DNA of 64,000 nucleotides from NCBI RefSeq assembly GCF_001552715.1, contig NZ_BCRS01000003.1, forward strand, positions 22,598-86,597, given 5' to 3'. This document shows positions 44,777 through 53,132 of the stretch, in pieces. Each line of letters opens with the position of its first letter. The first letter of the stretch is position 1. The translations under genes and the position numbers were made by a program. The stretch is from Mycolicibacterium vaccae NBRC 14118 = CIP 105934. GTDB lineage: Bacteria > Actinomycetota > Actinomycetes > Mycobacteriales > Mycobacteriaceae. The notes beneath the pieces are model-generated. The model worked only from the letters and a program-made list of their open reading frames with translations, made no database searches and was not told where the DNA came from.

Positions 44777-46797
44777 TCCTGCTCGATTCCGGCTTGATCG
44801 GACCGCGCCGTGCGGCTGTCTTGTGCTGCCTGGCAGCCGGGTTGACGGTGCTGACTGCCGCCGCGGCAGTGTTGGGTGTCACGCCGGCATTGATGGCGGT
44901 CGGTATACCGGCCGCTATTGCGGCATTGGCCTACGTGATCTGTCGTCCCGCGGCAATGCTCGTCGTGATGATCGTGCTGGAGGTGACGAATGTCCCCGGC
45001 CTCCTCGCCGAACGCATCCCGGTTCCGATCAACACCGCGGTGTTGGCCGTGGGGGTTCTCACGGTGGTCGTCGCGCTGCGCGACCCCGTGAAGCGCGGAC
45101 GCCTCAATCGCGGCACCGTGGTGTGTGTCGGTCTGATCGCGTGCTATCTCGTCACGCAGTTGTTGGCGATGCTCGGCAGCCAGGACGTCGGCGTGTCACG
45201 CACTGCCTTCACCGATGCAATGCTCGCCTGCCTGTTCCTGGTCGCCATCCTGATGCTGACCCAGCTCACCGGTAAGCCGTGGACAGTGGCTGCGGCCCTG
45301 GTGATACCGCTGGCGGTGCTGTCGGTGCTCTGCGTGGTCAGTTTCGTCGTGTCCGGTGGCACCATGTCCTTCGGTGGCTTCGCGAACGTCACGGAGGCCT
45401 CCGGCCAGCTGGCGACGACCCCGAGGTTCGCAGGGCCGCTGGGTGATTCGAACTTCTGGGGCCGCCACCTCATTCTGGGGATTCCGTTGGCCGGCGCACT
45501 GATCGTAAGGTCGTCCGGATTCGGGCAACGACGGGTCACGCTGGCCTGGTCCGTTGCCATGCTCGCGCTGCTTGCCGGCGTATATCTCACACAGTCGCGA
45601 GGCACGCTGATCGCCACCGGGATCGCAATCGTCGTGTGGGTGCTGGCCAGCGGTCCGACCGCACGACGCCGTGGGCTGATCTGCCTGCCGTTGCTGTCGT
45701 TGATCGTGTTGATACCGGGAATCGGCGATCGGATCCTGGCGCTGGCCATCGATGTGAGAAACCCGGCACAAGCTGTCGATCCGTCGGTGGTCGGCCGGGT
45801 GAACGCCCAGGAGGTTGCGTGGGCGATGTTTCAGGACAGACCGGTCTTCGGATTCGGGACCGGTCTGTTCGAGTTGTCGGTGCCGCGCTACGCCGGGATC
45901 GTCGACACCGCCACCCTCAACCCCGCCGATGGGCCCCACAATCTCTATGCGCAGTTCGCTGCGGAGAGCGGCGTTGTCGGCCTGGCCGGTTGGATCGTCT
46001 TTGTCGGCGGTTGCAGCGTGTATCTCGCCACGCGGTTGACCCGAATGCCCTCGGATGCCTCGGGTTCCACGCGTTCGCTGGCCGCGGCGGCGTTGGCAGG
46101 TCTGGTTGCCTGGTCGTTTGCAAGCGCGTTCCTGCACCTCGCCTATTTCCGTACCTTCGCGATCGTTTTCGCGCTGGCGATCGCGGTCGCGTCAACAGCC
46201 ATGCCGTCGTCAGACCACGGCGAGGCCAACGCGCGCCGACAAGTGCCTCCAGAGGTACTGGCGACGATCTTCGGGGTCGCCGCAGGCGCCATCATCATCG
46301 TGCTGAGCACGAGTACCACGCACACCGCCAGTCAGAAGGTGACACTCAAGCCGACCCGGCAGGTCGGTGGCGACCTCGCTTACGCACTCGACATCAAGAC
46401 CCGGGACCCGTTCCTTCCGACCTATGCGGCGATGATGTCATCGGGTCTCGACAGAGTCTCTGCGACAGCGGATTCCGTTCGCGGGATCATCACTCTCACG
46501 GTCGATGACACAGACATCAACTCCGCGCGTACAGATCTCGTCGAGGCCCTTGATGCGGCGACGGCGCGACTGGAAGACATGGGTGCCGATTCCTGGTACA
46601 CGGTCACGCCCGTGGGTACTCCGGCGATGCACGTCGGAGTAGCACGTTCCGTCGGCTCGACCGTGACTGCGGTCCTGGTGGGAACCCTTGTGGCCGCAGG
46701 CGTCCACCGTGGGTTGCGTCGCCGGGGGTCGACCGACGAACCCCGGCGCGGCGAGGTGCCTGTTTCAGGCACGTTCCCGGACGGGGTGAGAGTATGA
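44773..46797 (+). CDS. Wzy-type polysaccharide polymerase fused to a Wzz-like domain
   Basis: 674 residues. Residues 1-475 have about a dozen membrane helices with the O-antigen ligase/polymerase (Wzy_C) signature: FAGPLGDSNFWGRHLILGIP, YLTQSRGTLIATGIA and PHNLYAQFAAESGVVGLAGW. Residues about 494-645 repeat the Wzz plan, helix, roughly 110-residue outer loop, helix, then a short basic tail. Wzy would polymerise flipped repeat units outside the membrane; the fused domain suggests built-in length control. It is coupled by ATGA to the Wzz-like gene upstream and to the secreted-protein gene downstream. Confidence 0.82.
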   Translation: MILLDSGLIGPRRAAVLCCLAAGLTVLTAAAAVLGVTPALMAVGIPAAIAALAYVICRPAAMLVVMIVLEVTNVPGLLAERIPVPINTAVLAVGVLTVVVALRDPVKRGRLNRGTVVCVGLIACYLVTQLLAMLGSQDVGVSRTAFTDAMLACLFLVAILMLTQLTGKPWTVAAALVIPLAVLSVLCVVSFVVSGGTMSFGGFANVTEASGQLATTPRFAGPLGDSNFWGRHLILGIPLAGALIVRSSGFGQRRVTLAWSVAMLALLAGVYLTQSRGTLIATGIAIVVWVLASGPTARRRGLICLPLLSLIVLIPGIGDRILALAIDVRNPAQAVDPSVVGRVNAQEVAWAMFQDRPVFGFGTGLFELSVPRYAGIVDTATLNPADGPHNLYAQFAAESGVVGLAGWIVFVGGCSVYLATRLTRMPSDASGSTRSLAAAALAGLVAWSFASAFLHLAYFRTFAIVFALAIAVASTAMPSSDHGEANARRQVPPEVLATIFGVAAGAIIIVLSTSTTHTASQKVTLKPTRQVGGDLAYALDIKTRDPFLPTYAAMMSSGLDRVSATADSVRGIITLTVDDTDINSARTDLVEALDAATARLEDMGADSWYTVTPVGTPAMHVGVARSVGSTVTAVLVGTLVAAGVHRGLRRRGSTDEPRRGEVPVSGTFPDGVRV

Positions 46798-47762
46798 GAA
46801 TCACTGACTCCCCACGCAGATGCGGTGCGTGCTTTCGGACGTTGACCCGGGCCGCGGTCGCGACGCTCGTCTTTCTCTCGATGAGCTTGACGGTCGATCT
46901 TTCGATCCCGCGCGCCACGGCCTCGGATCAGCCGTTCGCGCCGGGAAGTCCGTTCCGGTCCCCCCTCACGCCCGGTGCCCCGGTGGACCCGAACAGCGAC
47001 GCGATGATCGCCCGCGCTTCCCGCACAGGTGGCGTGGCGGCGAACCTCGTCGCCTTCGGCATACCCATCTATTACGCAGACGCGTCGACGCCGCGTCGCA
47101 CCGTCGTGTGCACCGACACCACCTGGGCTCCGTGTGCGTTTGACGGTTATCAAGTTCCGATTCCGGATGGCGCGCGCCCGAACCGGGGATCGGACGCCGC
47201 GATGGTCGTGGTGGACGAAGCAGCCCGCAAGACCTTCGAGTTCTGGCAGGCAGGGCACGCAGGTGGGCAGTGGACGACCAGTACCGGCGCCGTCGGCAAC
47301 CTCGACGGATCTGGTTGGGGACGCGGCGCGACCGCATCGGCTGCCTCGCGGCTGGGCGGGGTGATACGGCTCGCGGAAATCCGGGAGGGCAGTATTCCGC
47401 ATGCCCTCGCGCTGCAGTCGTCCAATGTATGTGCAGGCGAGTTCCGTTCGCCGGCGATCAGTACCGATGGACATTCGTCACGGTCTGACTGCCTTCCTGA
47501 GGGTGCCCGCCTACGACTGGATCCCACCATCGACCTGGACGCGCTCGCCCTCACTCGAGGTGAACGGGCGGTGGCCCGTGCGATGCAGATCTACGGGGGG
47601 TACATCGTCGATCAGGGTGGGGCGGCGTTGAGCATGAGTTTCGAGCTGGACCCGACAGCGGGCAACGGCTCCATCGGTCCCACCTACGAGCAGGCGGGCT
47701 TCCGATGGGACTACGACGACATGCCAGGAGTGCCATGGGATCGCCTGCAAGTGCTCGCGTGA
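46794..47762 (+). CDS. Secreted protein of unknown function in the polysaccharide operon
   Basis: 322 residues. A signal peptide or anchor occupies about 20-42 (TRAAVATLVFLSMSLTVDLS, ending RATAS). The mature part contains RLGGVIRLAEIREGSIPHALAL and ARAMQIYGGYIVDQGG, a pattern I recall from exported actinobacterial proteins of unknown function that sit near glycan genes. Four cysteines could form two disulfides. It might bind, trim or modify the polymer outside the cell; no catalytic motif is assigned. It overlaps its neighbours at both ends. Confidence 0.7.
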   Translation: MRITDSPRRCGACFRTLTRAAVATLVFLSMSLTVDLSIPRATASDQPFAPGSPFRSPLTPGAPVDPNSDAMIARASRTGGVAANLVAFGIPIYYADASTPRRTVVCTDTTWAPCAFDGYQVPIPDGARPNRGSDAAMVVVDEAARKTFEFWQAGHAGGQWTTSTGAVGNLDGSGWGRGATASAASRLGGVIRLAEIREGSIPHALALQSSNVCAGEFRSPAISTDGHSSRSDCLPEGARLRLDPTIDLDALALTRGERAVARAMQIYGGYIVDQGGAALSMSFELDPTAGNGSIGPTYEQAGFRWDYDDMPGVPWDRLQVLA

Positions 47763-48940
47763 CAGATTCGGAAGCGGGAACGGCTCTGCCGACCCCGGGG
47801 CAGACAGATGCCGGCCGGGCGCGTTCTCTCACCCCGACCCGGGTGCTGATGATCTTGGATTCCTTCAGCTTCGGCGGCGCGGAGAACCTCATCGCCGAAC
47901 TGGGCCAGTACGATCCGGCCCAATTCAGGATCTCGGTGGCGAGCCTGTCGCCGCAGGACGGTAGCCGCGACGCCATGTTCGGGCGGCTCAGCGCGGCCGG
48001 GTTGGAACCCACCTACCTGTCGGTCAGGCGGATGACCGATGTGCGGGGGTTCCTGAGTCTCGTGCGCACACTGCGCCGCGCTCCGGTGGACGTGGTTCAC
48101 GCCCACCTCGGTTACTCTGCGACACTCGTCCCACTGGCCGCGCGCCTGGCAGGCAAGCCTGTCGTAGCAACTCTGCACCTGTGCCCGCAGCCTGATTCTC
48201 CATGGCGCGACCGGGTGAAAGACCGCTTGTCGGTTCGTGTTCCCGCCCGGCTGGGACGATTGGTGTTCGTCTCGCAGTACGCCTTCGACGCCTATTCCCT
48301 ACTTCATGGGCCTGCCCGCTCATCCTGGAAGATGATTCCCAACGGGGTCGACCTCGACCGATTCGCTGCTCGCAGGCAGCCCCGCGAAAACGGCGAACCA
48401 GTCTGGGCCGTCGTCGCTGCCCTGCGTCCGGACAAGAACCATCTCGGCCTTCTACGCGCATGGGCCGACGTGGTCGCCGCACATCCGGGGGCGACACTCC
48501 TGGTCGTCGGTGACGGTCCTGCCCGACGCGACATCGAAAGTGCCGTCCAAGAAGCAGGACTCGCGGAGTCAGTGCTGCTCCTCGGCCGCCGGGAGGACAT
48601 CCCAGAGATTCTCCGCAACGTTGACGGCGTCGTATCGGCGTCGGTTGACGAGGCGTTGCCGACGGCGCTCATCGAGGCCGGCGCCTGTGGCCTGCCGGTC
48701 GTCGCGGCTGATGCCGGCGGAACCCGGGAGATCGTCACCGACGACGTCAACGGCCGGTTGGTGCCTGTACGCGACGTGCCCGCACTGTCCGAGGCTCTCC
48801 TGAGCGTGATCGGCGATCCGGTCCGGGCGTCCCGCTACGGCGCCGCGGGAAGGGCCCTTGTCGAGGAGCAGTATTCGCTCACACGGTGGATCGATCGGCT
48901 GGAGAGTCTCTATGCGGAGGTGGGCAGTGCTCGTTCGTGA
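47735..48940 (+). CDS. GT4-family glycosyltransferase
   Basis: 401 residues from ATG 47735, which has AGGAG in front; GTG 47759, overlapping the previous stop as GTGA, is an alternative. The N-terminal domain reads MILDSFSFGGAENLIAELG, and the donor domain has VVAALRPDKNHLGLLRAW, VVGDGPARRD and DEALPTALIEAGACGLPVV with E-x7-E. It is a typical retaining GT-B transferase for lipid-linked repeat-unit assembly. Confidence 0.85.
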   Translation: MGSPASARVTDSEAGTALPTPGQTDAGRARSLTPTRVLMILDSFSFGGAENLIAELGQYDPAQFRISVASLSPQDGSRDAMFGRLSAAGLEPTYLSVRRMTDVRGFLSLVRTLRRAPVDVVHAHLGYSATLVPLAARLAGKPVVATLHLCPQPDSPWRDRVKDRLSVRVPARLGRLVFVSQYAFDAYSLLHGPARSSWKMIPNGVDLDRFAARRQPRENGEPVWAVVAALRPDKNHLGLLRAWADVVAAHPGATLLVVGDGPARRDIESAVQEAGLAESVLLLGRREDIPEILRNVDGVVSASVDEALPTALIEAGACGLPVVAADAGGTREIVTDDVNGRLVPVRDVPALSEALLSVIGDPVRASRYGAAGRALVEEQYSLTRWIDRLESLYAEVGSARS

Positions 48941-51413
48941 TCCTGAGTCGACAGTGCCGAAGCGTGGTGGTCCGCCCGCCCGTCTGACGGTGGCCCACAT
49001 CATCCACTCCCTCGGTGCGGGCGGTGCCGAATCCGTCCTCTGCGAGTTCGCCGCCGCTGCGGAGACCGCGGCGTTGCGCCCGGTCGTGATCGGACTGTCC
49101 GACGCGCGCTCCGGAACGACCGTGGACCGCCGGGCGGTGCTACGGCTGCGGGAGAACGGCGCGACGGTCCACGAGATGCATGCGGGCCGCTACAGTCCCG
49201 GGATCGCCGTCGCAGTGGCCAGACTGCTTCGTGCAGAGGGGGTCGACGTCGTCCATACTCACCTCAAACATGCCGATGTCATCGGGGGAGCAGCGGCCAG
49301 ACTGGCCCGCTTGCCGTCCGTTTCGACACTGCACGTGATCGACGTACCGACCTCTCGGTCGCATCTGGTCCGGCTCAAGGCCGCCGTCTTCGCACGCCGG
49401 AAGTTGTCCAGTACGGTGATCGCCCTCTCCAGCGAGCAACGTAATTGGTACGCCAGGTGCGCCGGTCCCGATGCGCCCATCACCCTGTTGCCGAACGGCG
49501 TCGCCGAGCCCGAGGTGACGCGGGAACGTGCGTTCATACGCGCGCAACTCGGCGTGGGTGGTGGTGAACTGCTTGCGCTGAGCGTGAGTCTCATGCGTCC
49601 GGAGAAGGGGCACACCGACCTGCTCGAGGCCTTGCGACTGGTCCCCGAAGAACTTTCGCTGGTGGTCGCGATGGCCGGCGATGGTCCGCTGCTGGACGAG
49701 GTTCGAAGCATCGTCGGCTCAGACCCCAAGTTGCAGTGGCGAGTCCGTGTACTCGGGTACCGCAGCGACGTCGCCGATCTTCTCGCCGCATGTGATTTCG
49801 TGGTTCAGCCGTCACGAGAGGACGCCCTACCGACGGCACTGATCTCGGCGCTCGCCGCCGCCCGGCCGATCGTGGCAACGAACGTCGGTGGAATACCCGA
49901 CATCGTGACACCGGGTTGCGGGATTCTGGTCGACGCCGGCAACCCTGCCTCGCTCGCCGCCGGGATGGCAGAGATGGGACAACTGCTCCGGACCGACGGG
50001 CCCGCTGTCGAGGCGATGCGCCGAGACACCCGGCGACACTATGAGGATCGCTTCAGCGCGCACGGCTGGGTGCAGAAGCTGCGGATCGTGTACGAGGAGG
50101 CGATGGGCGTCCGTCGGACGCCCGAGGTCGGCGACCTCGGTCTGGAAGGGGACGATGACGTGACCGAGACCATCGGAATCGCGGCGGATCTGCCTACCGC
50201 GGCTACGATTTCGCAGTCGTCGCAGCGTATCGCCATCGTGCAGTTCGCGCCGTCCGGCGGACTCTTCCAGTTCTCGCTCCAGTTGGGAGAGGGCCTGGCC
50301 CGAGGCGGAAACCAGGTCGAGCTGATCACCGGACCGTCACCGGAGCGGGGCTCGCGGGAGCCCGGCTGCCGAGTGAACACCGCACTGCCGACCTGGCATC
50401 CCACGGCGGGAGCGGACGCGCCGCACTGGTGGCGGCGGATCCGCCGAGGCCTGCGAGCGGTTCAGTACATCGGCGCCTGGTGCGTCCTCTTTCGACAGCT
50501 CCTTAGGTCGCCACCCGATGTCGTCATCTGGGCGGCATGGCAGTTCCCCGTCGACGGGTGGGGCGTGCACCTGGTCCGAAAGACGCTGCCGCACAGTGTG
50601 CTGGCACTGTTGGCACATGAACCGCGCGGCCGAGCTGGTCAGCTCGGTGGCCAGAGGTGGGTTCTCGACATCACGGCGCGAGCTTTCTGCCGGGCGTATG
50701 CAGATCTGGATGTGGCGTTCGTGCTCGGTGAGTCGACCAAGCGCGCTCTCATCGAGTCCTGGCCGATCACCGCTCCGGTTCACGTCATTCCGCACGGCGA
50801 CAGCGGTCTCGTCTCGTCCGGCGGCGAGGTATCCGGTGCGGACGCGACCGCGCCGGTCGCCCTGTTCTTCGGCACCCTCACTGCCTACAAAGGCATCGAT
50901 ACTCTGTGCGAGGCGTGGCCGCTGGTGCGGCAAGAGGTTCCCGAAGCGGAGTTGATGATTGTCGGGGCTCTGGGTGCCGACATGGCTCGGTCCACTCTGA
51001 CTGCGACGGTCGAAGCTCTCGACGGCGTGGTTCTTCGTATCGGTTACGTCCCGTTGGACGATGTCTCGGCGTTCTTCGCGCAAGCCCGATGCGTGGTGCT
51101 GCCGTACAAGCAGAGCTCCCAGTCGGGGGTCGCGCACTTGGCGCACACCTTGCGCCGACCTGTCGTGGCCACGGCTGTCGGGGACATCCCCGCCGTGATC
51201 GAGGACGGAAAATCCGGCCTACTGGTGCCTCCCGGCCGACCCGATGCTCTGGCCCGCGCGCTCGTCGAACTCCTTACCGACAGTGGAGCCGCGTACCGCA
51301 TGGGGCAAGCAGGTGCCGACGCCCTCGCCTCCGTCGGGTCATGGGATGCCATCGCCGACCGAGTCGGTGCGGCACTCATTTCGCGCGGCGCGTCGCAGGG
51401 GAGCCGGCCATGA
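48927..51413 (+). CDS. Two-domain fusion of GT4-type glycosyltransferases
   Basis: 828 residues from GTG 48927, with CGGAGG 6 nt upstream. The first GT-B enzyme (about 15-395) has HIIHSLGAGGAESVLCEF, LSVSLMRPEKGHTDLLEAL and SREDALPTALISALAAARPIV. A linker of about 35 residues leads to a second GT-B module (about 430-828) with FAPSGGLFQFSLQLGEGLA, FFGTLTAYKGIDTLCEAW and YKQSSQSGVAHLAHTLRRPVV. The second module's EX7E pair is not obvious. The protein may add two consecutive sugars. No stop or frameshift interrupts the frame. Its stop overlaps the next ATG. Confidence 0.82.
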   Translation: MLVRDPESTVPKRGGPPARLTVAHIIHSLGAGGAESVLCEFAAAAETAALRPVVIGLSDARSGTTVDRRAVLRLRENGATVHEMHAGRYSPGIAVAVARLLRAEGVDVVHTHLKHADVIGGAAARLARLPSVSTLHVIDVPTSRSHLVRLKAAVFARRKLSSTVIALSSEQRNWYARCAGPDAPITLLPNGVAEPEVTRERAFIRAQLGVGGGELLALSVSLMRPEKGHTDLLEALRLVPEELSLVVAMAGDGPLLDEVRSIVGSDPKLQWRVRVLGYRSDVADLLAACDFVVQPSREDALPTALISALAAARPIVATNVGGIPDIVTPGCGILVDAGNPASLAAGMAEMGQLLRTDGPAVEAMRRDTRRHYEDRFSAHGWVQKLRIVYEEAMGVRRTPEVGDLGLEGDDDVTETIGIAADLPTAATISQSSQRIAIVQFAPSGGLFQFSLQLGEGLARGGNQVELITGPSPERGSREPGCRVNTALPTWHPTAGADAPHWWRRIRRGLRAVQYIGAWCVLFRQLLRSPPDVVIWAAWQFPVDGWGVHLVRKTLPHSVLALLAHEPRGRAGQLGGQRWVLDITARAFCRAYADLDVAFVLGESTKRALIESWPITAPVHVIPHGDSGLVSSGGEVSGADATAPVALFFGTLTAYKGIDTLCEAWPLVRQEVPEAELMIVGALGADMARSTLTATVEALDGVVLRIGYVPLDDVSAFFAQARCVVLPYKQSSQSGVAHLAHTLRRPVVATAVGDIPAVIEDGKSGLLVPPGRPDALARALVELLTDSGAAYRMGQAGADALASVGSWDAIADRVGAALISRGASQGSRP

Positions 51414-52918
51414 CGATGAATTCGCGTCCGGTGACTGCCGCCCCGCCTGATATGCGACGCGAGGTGGGTGTCCTCACCGGCTGGTCACGTAGAACACTGC
51501 TTCTCGACGCCGTGCTGGCGCTGTTGGGCGCCATCGTGCTCTACCCGTGGGCCACCCAGTTCCCCGGAGGACTGATTCGCGACGACGGGTACTTCTATGC
51601 CGAGATCTCCTACAACATCGCGGCACACGGCTTTTCATCGTTCGACCTGATCAACCACACCGACGGCTACCACCAGCTCTGGGCGCTGATGCTGGCGGCG
51701 GTGAGCGCGTTGCTTCTGCCGTTCACCGACGCGCTCACGGTGCACCTCGTCGCATACCTGGCCGTCAATCTGTTCCTGATCTTTCTGACCATCCGGGCGC
51801 TGGCACTGCCACGGATTGCTGCACTCGCATTGTTCTCGCTGCTTCTGAGCTGCAGCCTCCTGATGGAGGGCCACCTCGTGCTGTTGCTCAGCGTGGTGGC
51901 GCTGCGCGGGCTGGAAAGCTCCCGTGATCGCGCGCACCCGGCATTGCTCGTGGCACTCCTGTGTCTACCGTTCGCGCGGATCGATGCCACGATCGTGGGA
52001 GTGTTCTTGATCGGGACCGCGGCGATCACCGGCAGGCGACGGGTAGCGGCAGCAATGACCGCAGCCCTCGCTGCGGGCATCGTGTTCCACTTCACCTACC
52101 TCCGTGTCGTGCACGGATCCTTCTTCACGGTCTCCAGCGAGCTCAAGGCAGGCGGGAGCGCAGGCCCGCTCGACCAGGTTCTGATGAACGTCCAGCACGG
52201 CGCAGGCTCGGCCGGGTTACCGATACCGGTCGGCCCCAACTTCGCCGTCTTCCTGATTCTGGCGGCGATGTGCGCGTTGCTCTGGCTGACGACACCCGCC
52301 TTGCGCGCACGCAAGGAACTCGGCGCGCTATGCCTGGCGGTGCTGGTGTTCACTGCCGCGCACACCGTGCTCAACACGCTTCGGCCCTGGTACTTCACGC
52401 TGGCCTACGGAATTCTGGGCTACGCCGTGCTCTACGGAATCGCCAATCTGCCTGTCGCGTGGCGCCGTCCGATGAGCGCGCTGGTCGCGGCGGTCATGGT
52501 CTTACCCACCGCGATGCTCGGCTATCTCGGCATCCAGTACCGAGACGAGGCACGAGACGTCCGGGCCTTCGTCCGCATGGTGGAGGCAGAAGTCCCCGAC
52601 GGCGCACCGATTTTCATGTCCGACGGAAGCGGCTTTGTCGGGTGGTCGACCACGCGCCCCATCGTCAACGGTGACGGGTTGGTCAACTCGCACGACTATG
52701 CGCGACGCCTGGCCGACAACAGACTCGACGGCTATCTGACCGAGTCGGGGATCCGCTATATCATCACCAACACACTGACTACCGATGCGCCGGTGCTGAT
52801 CGACACCGGCGGGATGGTCGTCCTTCGCGGCGATGCCCGGCTACTGGCGGAAAAGCCCGGCGGCTATCGCTATCACTACACTCAACTGCAACTCTGGGAA
52901 CTCCAGAACGGCAACTGA
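51410..52918 (+). CDS. Polytopic membrane glycosyltransferase-like protein (GT-C type)
   Basis: 502 residues with about ten membrane helices. The first outer loop holds GGLIRDDGYFYAEISYNIA, with paired acidic residues where GT-C enzymes bind metal and polyprenyl-phosphate sugar, followed by NHTDGYHQLWAL. A C-terminal extracytoplasmic domain of about 110 residues follows the last helix. It may add a branch sugar outside the membrane. It is the last gene of the run from 40015; promoter element copy 5 follows. Confidence 0.72.
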   Translation: MTMNSRPVTAAPPDMRREVGVLTGWSRRTLLLDAVLALLGAIVLYPWATQFPGGLIRDDGYFYAEISYNIAAHGFSSFDLINHTDGYHQLWALMLAAVSALLLPFTDALTVHLVAYLAVNLFLIFLTIRALALPRIAALALFSLLLSCSLLMEGHLVLLLSVVALRGLESSRDRAHPALLVALLCLPFARIDATIVGVFLIGTAAITGRRRVAAAMTAALAAGIVFHFTYLRVVHGSFFTVSSELKAGGSAGPLDQVLMNVQHGAGSAGLPIPVGPNFAVFLILAAMCALLWLTTPALRARKELGALCLAVLVFTAAHTVLNTLRPWYFTLAYGILGYAVLYGIANLPVAWRRPMSALVAAVMVLPTAMLGYLGIQYRDEARDVRAFVRMVEAEVPDGAPIFMSDGSGFVGWSTTRPIVNGDGLVNSHDYARRLADNRLDGYLTESGIRYIITNTLTTDAPVLIDTGGMVVLRGDARLLAEKPGGYRYHYTQLQLWELQNGN

Positions 52919-52962
52919 GATCAGCTGTCCACAGCGGCTGGAACTAGACTCAGATCTAGTCA

Positions 52963-53012
52963 AATTCGGATCGAATGATTCATGTACGTACGACGCGCTC
53001 GCACTGATAGTG
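52963..53012 (+). promoter_or_regulatory. Shared promoter-like element, copy 5
   Basis: AAATTCGGAT (52963), TCATGTACGT (52981) and GATAGT (53007), 26 nt between the last two blocks. Its upstream flank GATCTAGTC matches copy 2. It precedes the acyltransferase-flippase-acyltransferase group. Confidence 0.72.
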
Positions 53013-53132
53013 AACGTGTGCCGATCGCGCAAGCCAGAGACGCCCTGACAGCGGGCACCGCGAAGAATCCTGGGATGTCGGGTTCTCTCGTTCCTGCACT
53101 CTCGACCGAGCTGCCGGGCTGAGAGGTTTCGG

